Shown: positions 1-11,999, numbered from the stretch's first letter. The stretch: DNA of 64,000 nucleotides from Miscanthus floridulus (GCF_019320115.1 NC_089583.1:75905368-75969367), one strand, 5' to 3'. Notes: a model not told the origin generated them from the sequence alone. Made by a program: numbers and translations.

Positions 1-156
1 AGGATAAAAACAAAGAACGGATGGGACATGCTTCCCCTTAAAAGTGATTCCATCACAAAACAAAACTAATGTATTCATGAATACAAAAAATTGTTCACAT
101 AGGGGCTCCCCCACAAACTTATCCTTTACATTTACTAACTAATTCTACTCTAAAAA

Positions 157-3100
157 CTATTGTGGCCGCTCGGCGGCATCGGCTGATGGCTCGGTTGATG
201 AGGATAAGGGTTGCTCGCTTTCTGATGGGACGACGTTCGGCTCGGTCGAAGGCAGGATGACACTTGCTCCCGACCCAGTCTCCACTCCATCCATAGGCTA
301 GATGATGTCTTCCTAGCGCATGCCTTCAGCCATGCTTGAACGGCAAGCCTCCATCACCCACTGCGCGGATACTTGCTCGGCAACCATCTATGTGTATGGC
401 ACCAAGCTCTCCATGAGCGCATGGATGGTGTTCATGCTCCAGCTGTCCACGTACCCCCTGTAGATGGCGGCAAAGTTTGAGCCTAGGTGGTGCATTGCCA
501 TTGAAGTCAGCACCCCCGATGTCCCGTAGAACATGCCATCAGAGATGAGCGCCCGAACCTCGTTCGGGACCTCCACCAGCTAGACGGAGGGCATGCTGGT
601 GCTCAGCGCCGACCCAAACACCTCTAAAACAACCACTTGGGCAACATTGCGGATCTGGTCGAGCTCCCCCTTGAGAGCACGTCGCTCTTCAATAGACTTG
701 GCTAGCGCCTCCGTGCTCCGACCAATCACCGCCTTGGCTGTCTCTAGCTCTTGCTCTAGAGATCCAATCCTTTCGCCTAGTTCTAGAAGAAGGACGACAA
801 GCTCAGAAGCAAAGGAAAGGAAAAACCAAGGCATCAACCAAAGGTGTAACATGCACATACCGAGGTTGGTGTTCTCGAGGATGGAGAGTCCTTCCTCCTA
901 TCGTGTCACCTTCTCGAGCAGCCGAGCGTTCGACTCCTCCGCCCTGAGCACTTGCCCCCATAGCGCAAGCACTTCCTGAACAACCTCTGATCGGGCGTTC
1001 TGCTCCATCTCCAGAGCATCCAAGGATTTTAGGAGCGCCACCTTGGTCTCCGCCAGGTGGACTTTCACCACATCGAGTCCCTACTCGGCAGCAGTCACCC
1101 GTTCCACCGCAAGTAGTTCCACCACTCGCGCTCCCGATGCCTCGGCCGCTCGGTATTGGGACTCGCAGTGGGCGAATTCTAGCTGGCGATCAAGCTTATC
1201 GACCTACCACAACATCATGGCTTCCCGCTCCATCAGATCGTGTTCCTCCCAAAGGAAATGGAACATACGGATCGACGTCACCTCTAACTCCTGTAAAGCG
1301 AGAAGCAACCACGCTGAGACAACTAGTGGAAGACCAAGGAGTTGAGGAAAAACACTAAAAACACAGAGAGCTTACCTCAGCGATGCATGGTAGGTTGACT
1401 GAGACCACCTGATGGATGAGCTCAACCCACTCCAAGGCCTCCTTGAGCTTCACCTTAGTTTGGGCGAGATCGGACTCCATCGACAGTCCTCTCTCCTCTA
1501 GGAAGTGCTAGAGCACCACCTCCTCCATGTCGTGAAGGATGAACTGAGCCTTCCTCGGGTCACTAGGGTAGGGCCACACTAGCTCGCGGGTCGCCCCCAA
1601 TTCCTACGATGGCGAGATGGCCAGCGGCTCCACCCTGGTGCCTACCTCGATGGGGCAGGGGATCTCCACTACCTTGACCCCGCTACCCACTAGTGGATGT
1701 TCTGCCTCCAGCCTGGCCGTGTCACCTCCCGACACCTCTAGCTCTGACCAGGAGGGTGAGCTGTGCGTCCCTCCACCGGGCGAGGCAGGGAGGCCAGCCT
1801 CCTTCCTCTCTTTTGCCATGGCTATTGAGGGAGGGGTCACAAGGGTCACCTCGGACCCAACCACTACTATCACAATGGGGATCGCCACCATCACCGCCGT
1901 CGCCGTCGCCGCTGCCACCATACTCGCAACTGGCTGGGAAGGTGCAACCCCAGAAGGGAAGGTCGCACCGCCTCTAGTCTGCTTTCCCCACCGCTCATCA
2001 TGACTCGCTGTAGGCTGGATCTAGACTCCTCCTGCATGGGAGGCAGGGCGATGCTTAGTCCCATCAGTCCTCGGCTGCTGTCAAAAAGTACAGGTCAGTC
2101 ATGCTAAAAAAACTCAACTATGAGATCAAAAAAGGAATGTAGATGCATACCTGGACGAAAGCGGTAGGGCCCTGAAGCCCCAACCCCCTGGCGATGAGCC
2201 CGCCGGACAAGGACCGCTCATGGGTCGCAACCCGTGCCCCCTCACATCGACTAAGGGAGGTGCCGACCCAGCCGGTTCTCGATTAGAAACCAATGGGGCA
2301 TCTCCCCATTATGGGTCGCGCGCACGCACCGACCCCAAAGATGTGTGGTACAAGCACGCTCTTCCAAATGGCCAGCATGCCCCACCACGCTTGGAGCAGG
2401 GGGGCGAAGCCAGCGATGCCTCTGAAGGGCGCGATGACCATTCCCGCTTTGCCTCTCACTCGACGGTGGTGTCCGAGCTCGCGGCGTGCTTCCTTGACAC
2501 GGGAATGTCGCCGCGCCTCTCTGTATCCCACCCACTGCCGATAGGTGCGGCTGTAGGCGCATCATGCTCCATCGAGGTTGTGACGATGCCCCTATATCTA
2601 TCATCCTCGGAGGTGCTCGTGTCGCCACCCATCTCTGTGGGCTCCTCTAACTCGAGCTTCACCTCCAAATCACTCCGGTTTTCGCCAGCCCGCACCCGCC
2701 GGGCGATCTCCTGCTCCTTCTTATGCCTCCTCCAAGCCTTCTTAGCTCTCTTCTTCTTCTTTGCATCCGCTGCCTCCTTCACATGCTCTCTGGCCCCCTC
2801 GAAAGATGTGGCTAGGATTTGTACCCAGAGAGTCCCTACAAAATGGACGACTCAAAGTCAAAACAAAGGAGACCATGAGAAAAAAGGTCATAGAATAATG
2901 AAAGGGGAGCGTACCAGATTGGATAGCTTTGTGGTGTGGAGAGGTCCAGGCTTTCCTTCGAGGGACTCTTAGGCCCTCAGTTGTAGCACCCTGGTCGAGT
3001 CGACTCCAGACTTCGTCCTTCGCCAACTCCTCTAATGACGCACGATCGAGATCCATTGGGCTGGAGTACATCCACATCGATCGCCTCCTCTCCGCCAGCA

Positions 3101-3779
3101 GGGCGACTCAACGGTGGAAGAAGGTGTGGAACACCCATAGCCTATCGAGGCCATGCTGCACCAGCTTCTAAGGCTCCACCTTGATGACCTCCAGCTTGTT
3201 CTACTGACTAGAGGGACCCCACGACCAGCTCTCCCGCCTCTTCGGCCTTTTTCCTGTGAACGGCGGGAATGGCACCTCCACTGGGTTCCTAATGTAGAAC
3301 CACTCCCCATGCCACCCCTAATTGGAGTCATAGGGGGAGTATGTGGGGTAGGTGCTCGATAGCCTCAACTTCTTCTGCAATGCGAAGCCCCCAACCAGCA
3401 TGATCCTAGGTGGCTTCCCCTCCGATAAGGCTCGCTCGGTGAAGATCCACCGGAAGAAGTCCACGTGTGGCTCCATCCCGAGGAAGGCCTCGTAGATGGT
3501 CACAAAACTAGCAACGTGTAGCAACCTAGTCGGATTGAGGTATGGCAACTCTAGGCCCCACTCGTTGAGGAGCCTGCACAAGAACCAGTGCATGGGATAT
3601 CCTAGCCCACGCTTGTGGAAGGCAAGGAAGGAGACAACCTCATCGGCCCAAGGTCACGGAACAACCTCCAATGGCATAGGAGCCATCCAGTGCGCCACCT
3701 CCTTCGGCGGGAGCAGCCCCTTCTTGGCGAAGGTAGCCAGCACCACCTCATCCACATTGGATGGCCTCCAATTCGACAT
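157..3779 (-). pseudogene. Transposase_28-like antisense ORF of a Tat-type gypsy retrotransposon (decayed)
   Basis: Reading the minus strand from an ATG at 3779 gives a protein starting MSNWRPSNVDEVV. It continues through a segment at 3318-3593 (LLNEWGLELPYLNPTRLLHVASF, then EAFLGMEPHVDFFRWIF) and a GEWFYIRNPVE-like motif near 3300. A coiled-coil-like part (LEQELETAKAVIGRSTEALAKS) lies at 580-858. The C-terminal part at 388-576 contains EVRALISDGMFYGTSGVLTS, and the frame ends at a TAG at 157-159. These features match the plant family Pfam calls putative gypsy type transposon (Transposase_28), known as an additional antisense ORF between pol and the 3' LTR of Tat-lineage Ty3/gypsy elements. 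The frame is broken by stops, for example after EVVP near 3650 and after SLVPYT at 388, and by apparent frameshifts, so it is not a working gene. Its orientation opposite to the LTR at 5405-6556 fits this arrangement. Family assignment is confident; exact exon boundaries are not. Confidence 0.75.
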
Positions 3780-5220
3780 CTCACTCCAGATTCATGAACA
3801 AATCTATGAGTTCTCCTCTCCCTCGCTTTACCCTCTCTCACTTAGAAACTGTCGTGGCGCACGAACGCGGTTGGCAAAAAAGGAAGGAGGAGAGGCAGCA
3901 GTTGGTGAATAGGCAAAGGGATGGGACAAAAAACCTCTCCCTTCCCCTATTTAAGGAGGAAAGGCAGTAATTGGAGAAAGGCGAAGGATTGGGGTGAAAA
4001 ACCCTCTCCCTTCCCCTCTTTTAAAGCGGATAGGCATGCGGTGGGATGCGTCCTGGTTGATGGGACGTGCCCTCCGAACAAAACGATGCCTAGTTAAATG
4101 GGACGTGGCCTAGGCATGACCTACCACTACCGCACGCCGAGTGTAGGAAACAAGGTGCAACCGCATGCAAACAGCCCTTCGCCTTCCTAGGCAAGACTTG
4201 GAATGGCCCAACAACGAGATCTCCATCAAAGAAGAGACCAACGGGCTTCCTGAGTCAATCGAATGGCTCAGGTGAATGCTGAGAGATAGGTAAAGAGCAG
4301 AGGGATGCCCCATGTGGGCTATGCTGACTCCGTCATGAATGACGGACATGATCCCATTCGGACATATCCGATAAGAGCTCCTCAAACCCATCACTCGAGT
4401 CATCAAGGTAACTTTACAAACCTTCTTACTTTATTTTTCTGATGCATGATCATTCATTCATCCTTTCTCATACACATATTCACACATTCATTCATCCCAT
4501 ACATCCAAAGCATTGCATATGCAATTAATGCATCGCAACGCCTCATGTTGCGTCATGAAGCGGTAGTTGCCTCATTCAACATGAGCAACGACCAATAGGG
4601 GTTTGAAGGCCGGCCTATGAAGGACTCGAGGCCACCTCATGTCAAACAGAGCCAGGGGAGAAAGCATAGATAAGCCCTAGTGGCCCTTGCCTGATCTGCT
4701 CAGAAGCAGATAGGGTCATCTCGACCTTTTTGTTTGATCCTAACCTCGAGCCATGCCCATAGAATCTCCATTGAGGGTAGGCCAACGGGCCACCTAAGTT
4801 GGTCTCTGGAATAACCTAGGCATCTACCAGGAGGCGGGTTAAGGAGTAGTGGAATGCCACATGAGGGCTATGCCAACCCTATTATGAACGATGGACCCAG
4901 ATTCCACTCGAACATGCCCGTTAGTGAGCTCACCGAGCACGTCTCTCAAGCCATCGAGGCAAGCGATGTTAGCTCAACCCCTCTGGTTGCGGAAACCATG
5001 GACGAGGTAATGCAAGAAACTAGACCAACCCCTACCGAACCCAATAGGGCTCATGGGCTCAGGTCACCCGATGCCGACTTAGGAAAATCAATCGATCACG
5101 TAGGTCGAGGGTGGGACAAACATGGGCAAAAACCCCGAACGGCAGAAACACAGGAGTCTATGGCCCTAGGAAAGAATACTAAGATACTCAGCCTCCAACC
5201 AACTCACCAGTTGGAGTAGG
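3780..5220. other. Non-coding spacer of the gypsy element between antisense ORF and 3' LTR
   Basis: This stretch has no convincing reading frame. It holds two diverged related stretches (near 4200-4400 and 4740-4960; shared words such as CCAACGGGC, GGGCTATGC and TGAATGA/TGAACGA), which suggests an old internal duplication. The short ORF at 4854-5219 lies in it and resembles nothing I recognise. I interpret it as the untranslated 3' part of the retrotransposon. Confidence 0.5.
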
Positions 5221-5400
5221 CTCGGGGGCTACACCCACCAGGTGCGCTCACGCGCACCCGCTATCAAGTCGAAAAATCTCCCAGACGATTCTACCCAAAT
5301 CGCCCAGGGGCTCGGGGGCTACACCCAATGTGTGCGCTCACACGCACCCACTGGCAAAATGAAAAATCCTCCAGACGATTCTACCCAAATCACCCGAGGG
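5221..5400 (+). repeat. Two tandem 90-bp units just before the LTR
   Basis: Units 5221-5310 and 5311-5400 both start CTCGGGGGCTACACCCA and both contain CCAGACGATTCTACCCAAAT. The CTCGGGGGCTAC word is typical of the polypurine-tract region in front of grass gypsy LTRs. The second unit ends directly before the LTR at 5405, so one unit may have arisen by strand-transfer slippage. The downstream copy of the large duplication starts inside unit 2 (at 18781). Confidence 0.7.
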
Positions 5401-6131
5401 CTCTTGTCGAGTTCATAAACCTAGGGTCCCTAATGGGCCCGCTTTCAAGCAAAAGCTCGGCCCAGTAGATGATGTTGCGAACGACGCGCAACTCCTGGGC
5501 TGGCCCAGATACCTAAATGACATGCCAGAAGACCAATCTAGTCTTCGATTGGAAGCCTAGACAAGGATGGGACAATGCTCGCTTCTGACTCTGACCTACG
5601 TCTCCGACCGAAAGGCTTGGCCAAGGAGGGGCGACACTCGCTTCTCTGACCGGAAGGCCTGGCCAGGGAGGGGCGACGCTCACTTCTGACTCTGACCCAC
5701 TTCTCCGACTGAGAATACACCAAACCTCTGCTTATGGCTCTTCTTCGACTGGCGCGGTCAGAGCCAACTGGGAATGACCGGCTAGGGACGCCCGCTCGGT
5801 GAGGTCCCAAGAAATCAAGCGGAGCGGATAAAGGTAAGGCACTCAAGTCAACTGCAATACTGAGAACCGTACCCTGCACACCTATAGGATAGTACCACCA
5901 AGCCATGCCAGAAAGGGTGCTTTACAACCTTTTAGACATGTCAGAACATGAACAGTGTTGTGGGCGCCAACATTTGTCATACCAGAAGAACAGATGGAGC
6001 CTACCACATGCATCTAGCCATCAACAATATTGTGGGCGCCGACAAACCGTCTTATACCCGACGGCGTGGGCAACAAGACTAGGTAGCACACACACTATCT
6101 CTCTCTCTCTTGTAAGGCCATCCCCCTAACC

Positions 6132-6139
6132 TATAAAAG
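6132..6139 (+). promoter_or_regulatory. TATA box of the gypsy LTR
   Basis: TATAAAAG lies after a CT microsatellite-like stretch and about 290 bases before the AATAAA signal, as expected for the U3/R region of a plant LTR. Confidence 0.6.
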
Positions 6140-6418
6140 GGGATGCACTCCCTCCAAGAAGGAGGACAATGGACGATGAACTGATCATTCCGACTCTCTC
6201 TGCTAGCTTTAGACATTTGAGCACTCGAACAGCTTTACGGCTCTAGAACTCTAAAGCTACATAGAGCATATGTTCCAATACTTAGCGCACATAGGAGCTC
6301 CCATCACTCTTGGCCCTTCGGTCCAGAGTCCGACCGGACCTCTAACACCTCCATCTTATTCCCACTTGTTTGTAACCCTACAGCAAACTTTGAGCACCTA
6401 GGCTCAGGAATAAAGTCA

Positions 6419-6424
6419 CCGATC
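6419..6424 (+). terminator. AATAAA polyadenylation signal of the gypsy LTR
   Basis: AATAAA sits between the TATA box and the CA end of the LTR, consistent with the R/U5 region. Confidence 0.4.
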
Positions 6425-6556
6425 GACTCAAACTGGACGTAGGGCACGTTGCCTGAACCAGTATAAACCCTATGTCATTGAGTGCTAGGCCACATCAGAT
6501 CACAACGTACGACAAAACTATAAATATTCACTTATTGGTCACTTTTCACACCAACA

Positions 6557-7202
6557 AATAGAGTACCTAGTCGGTTCATCCACAATAGTACTCCTTTTGA
6601 GTGTTTGTTTGGGCGAGAATCAGAGCCTAGATCTCAAAGTTTTAGGGTGTGCTTGCTGGCCTAATCTATGTCTATTCAATTCGTATAAAGTCTAGTTCTA
6701 CTCTAAATGATGTGTTTTTCTTGGATACAACAACTTCACAAAGGTTTCAAGTGCCTAGACGTGTCCACTAGGCATGTCTATCTTTCACGGGATGTAGTGT
6801 TTGATGAAAATATGTTCCCTTTCTCTAAATTGCACCAAAATGTGGGAGCTCAACTTTGCTCTGAAATCAATCTCCTTGGTCTGAATTTGTTACCATATGA
6901 GGCTGAACCTATAGCGAACCATGCTACTAATCGTCATCCTGAAAACACTAATAGTCTTCATGATGTTGATGGTGAAAATTAGGAAGAAATTGCAGTTGGA
7001 GCAGACAAAAGTGGAGCCAGGATGGATGATATTGTCAGTGTTGATTCCCTGACCATATTAGCTTTGGGGTCAATGCGGTCAAATTTGCCTTGGGTCACTT
7101 TCAGGTGATGCATAGGGGGAGCAATCTCCTCATCTCAGTGATTCTCGATGCAGCACACATCTTGATGAGGGTCCTACACATGGGGCTCCTAGGCACATTG
7201 TA
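6557..7202 (+). pseudogene. Ty1/copia polyprotein remnant (C-terminal integrase)
   Basis: Directly after the gypsy LTR the plus strand reads VPSRFIHNSTPFECLFG, then HKGFKCLDVSTRHVYLSRD and VVFDENMFPFSKLHQNVGAQ (6707-6980). This is the usual C-terminal part of copia integrase. Frames are broken by stops, including one at 6980, and there is no reverse transcriptase after it. The 5' side was cut by the gypsy insertion and the 3' side stops at the CACTA terminus at 7203. It is a relic. Confidence 0.8.
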
Positions 7203-7464
7203 CACTACTATAGGAATGGTTCCTAGGGGCGGCTAGTGAGGCTTTGTAGAGGCGGCTCGGCCAGCCGTTCCTACCATACCGTCTCTACAAATCATGTATT
7301 TGTAGGGGCGGTTCCTAGACCGCCCTTACAAATCGATTTGTAGGGCAGCCGTAGTACCAGCCGCCCCTATAATACCTGTTTGTAGGGACGGTTCAGTCTA
7401 AAACCGCCCCTATAGTACATTTTTCCACCAAAAAAATTCAAATTTATAATTCAAATTCGACCAG

Positions 7465-7544
<80 letters not shown>

Positions 7545-8800
7545 TATATAATTCAAATCTGACCACAAGCACAAGAGCATTATATAAACTACCATTACAA
7601 GTCTAATTCACAAGAATATATACAATCCATCGTTAAATAGACATAATTGACAAGTCTAATTCGTTCTACAAGTCCAAACCATCCCACAAGGTAAGACCAA
7701 TGTCAAATTCCGTACACATTGTTATCAACAACCTAGAGCTAGCCTTTCAGTCTTACGAAGGTGTTGGTACTGAGGATTTCTACACAAGTCAGAATCTCGG
7801 TCATGGTAGGTGCCTTTGACATGTACAATCTGGTCCAATATGATGTTGCAAAGGTCGCCGACGGGCTCTAAGAGTTGGTCATTCTTGTATGGGTCTTTTT
7901 TCATTTCTTTCTCTTCTTTCCACTACAAGAGAATAAGTTTTGGTTTAGTATTTCATATCATGTGCGAAGTTTTTATACTACGGGTGAAGAGATTCAAACT
8001 TACCCTTAAGGGGTGTCTCCTATAGGCACCGGTTTACTCATCATAGAACATACATAGTATCCACAATGTACACTCCTAGGCTTCTGCTTAGGGCACTGTG
8101 TGTTTTGCATATGGAAATGTTAAGTAATGCTTTTGACAACCATGTAATGGAGTACTAAAGTAAGTTACACTTACCGCACATAGTATTTTTATAGCTAGCC
8201 TTTTCTTCCTTATTGGATCACGCCTTCCGTGATGTTCATTGACATAGAACCTGAATGCCCACAACTAGCTAAGTAGTATCTCTCTAAAGATTTAGTAAGC
8301 ATAAGTAGTACTGATTCCTAGTGGGGCTGTACAAGACATGTTTTATTTTATTTAACAAAGACATGTTCATCTAGGCAAAATTTAGCCGGTTAATACAACT
8401 GAACTGATACTCATCAATTGTCATCATGATACAATATCATATGCTGCTTCTTCGGGATATTCCAATGGATCAGGTGTGGAACTAGTGCCATAGATGGTAC
8501 AACAGCAACAAGGACCTAGAACCCATCCTCATTCCAGAATTTGCAAGGACAAGGTATAGACAGATACTACTATTCATTATAGACTACAGTATGTGTGTAA
8601 ACTTGATAGAGCATTGTAAGGGTTCAAATAGGCACCATGGGTCTGGTACTCCCAAGATTAGAGGATTCCAAGATGAGCTAGCATCCTTCATCCCAGAGGA
8701 GGTGTTGACTAAAAATGGACCTTCATTTCACAATCCAAGAAGTACAAAAAAAGTTTATGATAAATCCATGTTTGACAAACTACTATAATATATACATTTT
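7203..8800 (+). mobile_element. CACTA-type transposon left terminus and interior
   Basis: CACTACTATAGGAATGG starts at 7203. Within 230 bases it is followed by many direct and inverted copies of TAGGGGCGGTT / AACCGCCCCTA (for example 7230-7410), the subterminal repeat pattern of CACTA elements. A matching right end (ending TAGTAGTG) was not found before the copia fragment that starts near 8830, so the element is truncated or the right end has decayed. The interior is AT-rich. A 65-codon ORF at 8591-8788 (RGFQDELASFIPEEVLTKNG) is conserved between both copies of the duplication but is not recognised. Confidence 0.6.
7468..7541. repeat. (AT)37 microsatellite
   Basis: There are 74 bases of pure AT alternation inside the CACTA-type element. 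The equivalent tract in the second copy (20983-20998) has only 8 AT units, the largest single difference between the two copies. Confidence 0.95.
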
Positions 8801-8829
8801 TCGTTATAACATATACATTACCGTAACAT

Positions 8830-11800
8830 TTGTAATATAAATTTTGATGGATTTGTGATGTATGCAAGTCTTACTCACATGGCATACAGTGATATCGCCT
8901 TTAGCTTCGTGGTCTCTCAAGAAATGATGTCGGATGTTTATGTGCTTGGTATGAGAGTGGTTCACAAGATTGTTTGCAAGTTTTATTGCACTCTCATTGT
9001 CACACAAAAGTAGGATTTTATTAATGCGACATCCGAAATCACTAAAGATTTGCCTCATCCAAAGTAGTCTTGCACAACAGCATTGGCCACCACATACTCG
9101 GCTTCGGTGGTGTACAAGGCAACTAGGTTTTGTTTCTTTGAGCTCCATGACACCAATGACCTACCAAAAAATTGGCAAGTCCCCAATGTACTCTTTCAAT
9201 CGACTTTGTAACCAACATAATCAGAATCTGAAAAGCCAATCAAATGGAAAGTGGAACCCTTGTGATTCAGGTTGAGCACAATTACACCAAAAACCGAACC
9301 AAAATATCGGTTCATTCGGTTTTCGGTTTTGGTTTTAGTTTTCATTCTTGGCAAGTGTGGCTTCGGTGCTCAGCTTCGGTTTTGGGGTCCAACAGAACCG
9401 AACACCCAAACAAATCGAGCTGCAGTGAGCGCACAATAGTATTATCTCCCTTCCCGGAGTAGCAGGCTAGCAGCCCAAAGGCCTAAGCCCAATGCCACAC
9501 ACATATAAGCCTCTACTGCCTCAGCCTTCCCCATCCAAAACCCTAAATCCTAATCCCACCCATTCCACATCACGTAGGTGAGTGCTTCAGGGCATGCAGC
9601 AGCGTGAGTAGGTGGTGCGGCGCGAGTACGAGAAGCGATGGTGTGGCCGCGAGGTGCAGGCGGAGCACACATGTGGCGGCGAGCAGCGGGCGGAGCACGT
9701 GTTGTGGTGTGAGCAGGTGGTGTGACCGCGAGCAGCAGAGCACGCTCTGCGGTGGCGAGCAGGCGGTGCAGCCACGAGCAGCGACCATGCACAGCGGACG
9801 GGTACGAGCTTCGCGGGTGGCAGCGCCAAGCAGCGAGCAAGGAGCACCGGCGGCAGGGAGCAGTGTGGCACCGGCGCGAGCTACCGAGGAGGGAGCAGCG
9901 GAGGAGGATGCAAAGTTTGTGTAGTACAGTTTAAACCGAAAAACCAATGTAAAAAATCAAAACCGAACTCATCAGTTTTCTGTTCTGTATAAAACCGAAC
10001 GTTTACCAATTCTTAGAAACCGAAGTTTTTAGGAGCCGAACAAACCGAACCCAAGTGTCGATTTAAACCGGTTGCCTATGCTAACTTGCAACACCACAAG
10101 CCAAGGTGAGGAGTGTGTACTAAATATTGAAGAATTCTTTTAATGGCCACTAAGTGACATAATATCGGGCCTAGATGAACAAAGGTAAAGAAGGGATCCA
10201 ATCATGGAGCGATATACCTTTTGATCGATGGCCTTTCCATCTTCATTCAAGTCAAGATACCCATTTGTTGGCATAAGGGTATTGATGGGCTTGGAACCCT
10301 CCATGAAAAACTTCTTCAATATGTCTTGGGTATACTTGATTTGACAAATGAAGGTGCCTTCTTTGAGTTGCTTGATTTCAAAACCAAGGAAGAACTGCAA
10401 CTCTCCCATTATCGACATCTTAAACCTATTAGTCATGATCCTACTAAACTCATCGCAAAGAGATTTATTAGTGCTACCAAATATTATGTCATTGACATAT
10501 ATTTAGCACACAAAAATATCATTATTGACTTTGCTAGTGAAAAGAGTATGATCAGCCCTTTCCATCTCAAAACCTTGGTTGAGTAGGGAGTCCTTTAGAC
10601 AGTCATACCATGATCTAGGGGCTTGTTTTGTTTAAGCCCATAGATTGCTTTGTTGAGCTTGTAGAAATGGTGTGCAAATTTTGGATCTTCAAAGCCCAGT
10701 GGTTGCTCCACATGTACCAACTCAGATAGGGGGCGTTGAGGAAGGCACTTTTCATATCCATTTGACATAGTTTGAAGTTGTGATGTGTGGCAAACTAGGA
10801 GAATCAAATTGCCACAAGCCTTGCCACCGGAGCATATGTTTTGGGAAAATATAATCCTTCAATTTGGATGAATCCTTGATCTACCAACCTTGCTTTGTTT
10901 CTTGTTACCATGCCATGCTCATCTTGTTTGTTGCGGAAGACCCATTTGATTTCAATCACATTTTTAGGTCTTTCCACTAAGGACCAGACTTCATTCCTAG
11001 TGAAGTTCTTCAACTCTTGTTGTATTGCCATGACCCAATCTAGATCATCAAGTGCTTCTTCAACTCTTTTGGGCTCCAAAGAGGATACAAAGTAATGGAG
11101 CTCACAAAAGGTTGTCAATCTTAACAGTGTGAGAACTCCCTTCCTAAGTCTTTCAAGAATGTTTCCCACTGGATGATCCTTTTGTATGCTATGATGAACT
11201 CTTGGATGCATGTGGAGCTTGAGATTGATGTTGGATTGGTTGAGCATCTTCAACATCTTAACTTTGACAATAAGTTTGAGGCATGAGATCCTGATTGTTG
11301 TCATGTTCTCTTGGTTGGTCAATGTGTTGATGTTGAGGTTGAGTGCAATCTTTGTTGGCTTCACTACCTTTGACCAACTCTCGATGTGGATGGATCATCA
11401 ATTCGTCATGAGTGGTTGTTAGATCATGTTGATGAGATTGATCTACATCTTGATGTTCAGCTTCAGCGGGTTTCACTTCTCCAATTGCTAGCTTCTTGGT
11501 TGCTTCACATGGAGAGGTTCTTCATTATCTACAATGCTTGCATTGACTTGCTCCTTTTGAGAGTCATCGGATTCATCGAAGGTCATGCCTATTGCAACTT
11601 CAACACAATTTGTGGTTGTGTTAAAGACACGATAGACAAGTTTGTTAGTAGCATAACCAAGAAGCAAACCAACATCAACCTTTAGTGCAAACTTTGAGCA
11701 TTTGATTTCTTGTTAAGTATAAAAACACTTGCATCCACAAACTCTAACGTAATGCACCTTAGGTTTCTTACCCACTATGAGCTCTTAATTAGGCAGTCTT

Positions 11801-11990
11801 GCCATAAACCTTGTGAAGATAAAGTCGGTTGATTGCATGACATGCCGTGTTAACCATTTCTGCCCAAAAAAGTGTTCGGAGTCTTGTATTCATTCAACAT
11901 TGTTCTTGCGGCTTCAATGAGCGTTCGGTTCTTCCTCTCCGTAACATCATTTTGTTGTGGAGTGTATGGAACCGAAAACTCATGCTCACA
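8830..11990 (-). pseudogene. Ty1/copia pol remnant: integrase, reverse transcriptase, RNase H
   Basis: Read on the minus strand from about 11990 downwards, domains follow in order. Integrase: HEFSVPYTPQQN, then RKNRTLIEAARTMLNEYKTP. Reverse transcriptase: 11364-10804 includes ALDDLDWVMAIQQELKNFTRNE and EIKWVFRNKQDEHG, 10807-10595 includes VEQPLGFEDPKFAHHFYKLN, and 10436-10140 includes MGELQFFLGFEIKQL and YRSMIGSLLYLCSSRPDIM. RNase H: 9148-8804 includes LLLCDNESAIKLANN and RTKHI-like TKHINIRHHFLRDHE. There are several stops and frameshifts, and a hAT-like insertion splits RNase H at 9268-10084. The N-terminal gag/protease and both LTRs are missing. It is in the opposite orientation to the copia piece at 6557, so it is a different insertion. 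Confidence 0.85.
9268..10084. mobile_element. hAT-like non-autonomous element inserted in copia RNase H
   Basis: Copia protein homology breaks at GLWCC near 10090 and resumes with KGSTFHLIGFSDSDY near 9260, so about 0.8 kb is inserted. The insert starts CAGGTTGAGCAC, has ends rich in AACCGAA / TTCGGTT words, and a GC-rich core (9600-9920). Flanks CTTGTGAT (9259-9266) and CTTGCAAC (10085-10092) could be a decayed 8-bp target duplication (6/8). Terminal inverted repeats are weak. ORFs in the GC core are low-complexity and not considered genes. Confidence 0.5.
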
Positions 11991-11999
11991 ATCAGCTCA

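Larger units (their letters stand above)
5405..6556 (+). mobile_element. LTR of Tat-like gypsy retrotransposon (3' LTR)
   Basis: The LTR starts TGTCGAGTTCATAAACC and ends CACACCAACA, giving TG...CA ends and 1152 bp. It carries a TATA box (6132-6139) and a polyadenylation signal (6419-6424) in the expected order. It contains internal sub-repeats at 5575-5705 (GGGGCGACRCTC units). It follows the antisense ORF and the polypurine-like repeats, and downstream sequence is copia integrase rather than a primer-binding site, so this is a 3' LTR inserted into a copia element. The 5' LTR lies outside the window, so the target duplication (expected to be AATAG, 6557-6561) cannot be confirmed. Confidence 0.75.

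Noticed and set aside
7410..7595. 61-codon ORF of repeated Tyr-Ile
   Set aside because: It is a translation of the AT microsatellite.
9550..9947. Several overlapping ORFs in the GC core of the hAT-like element
   Set aside because: They are open on both strands with biased Ala/Arg/His/Ser composition and no domain.
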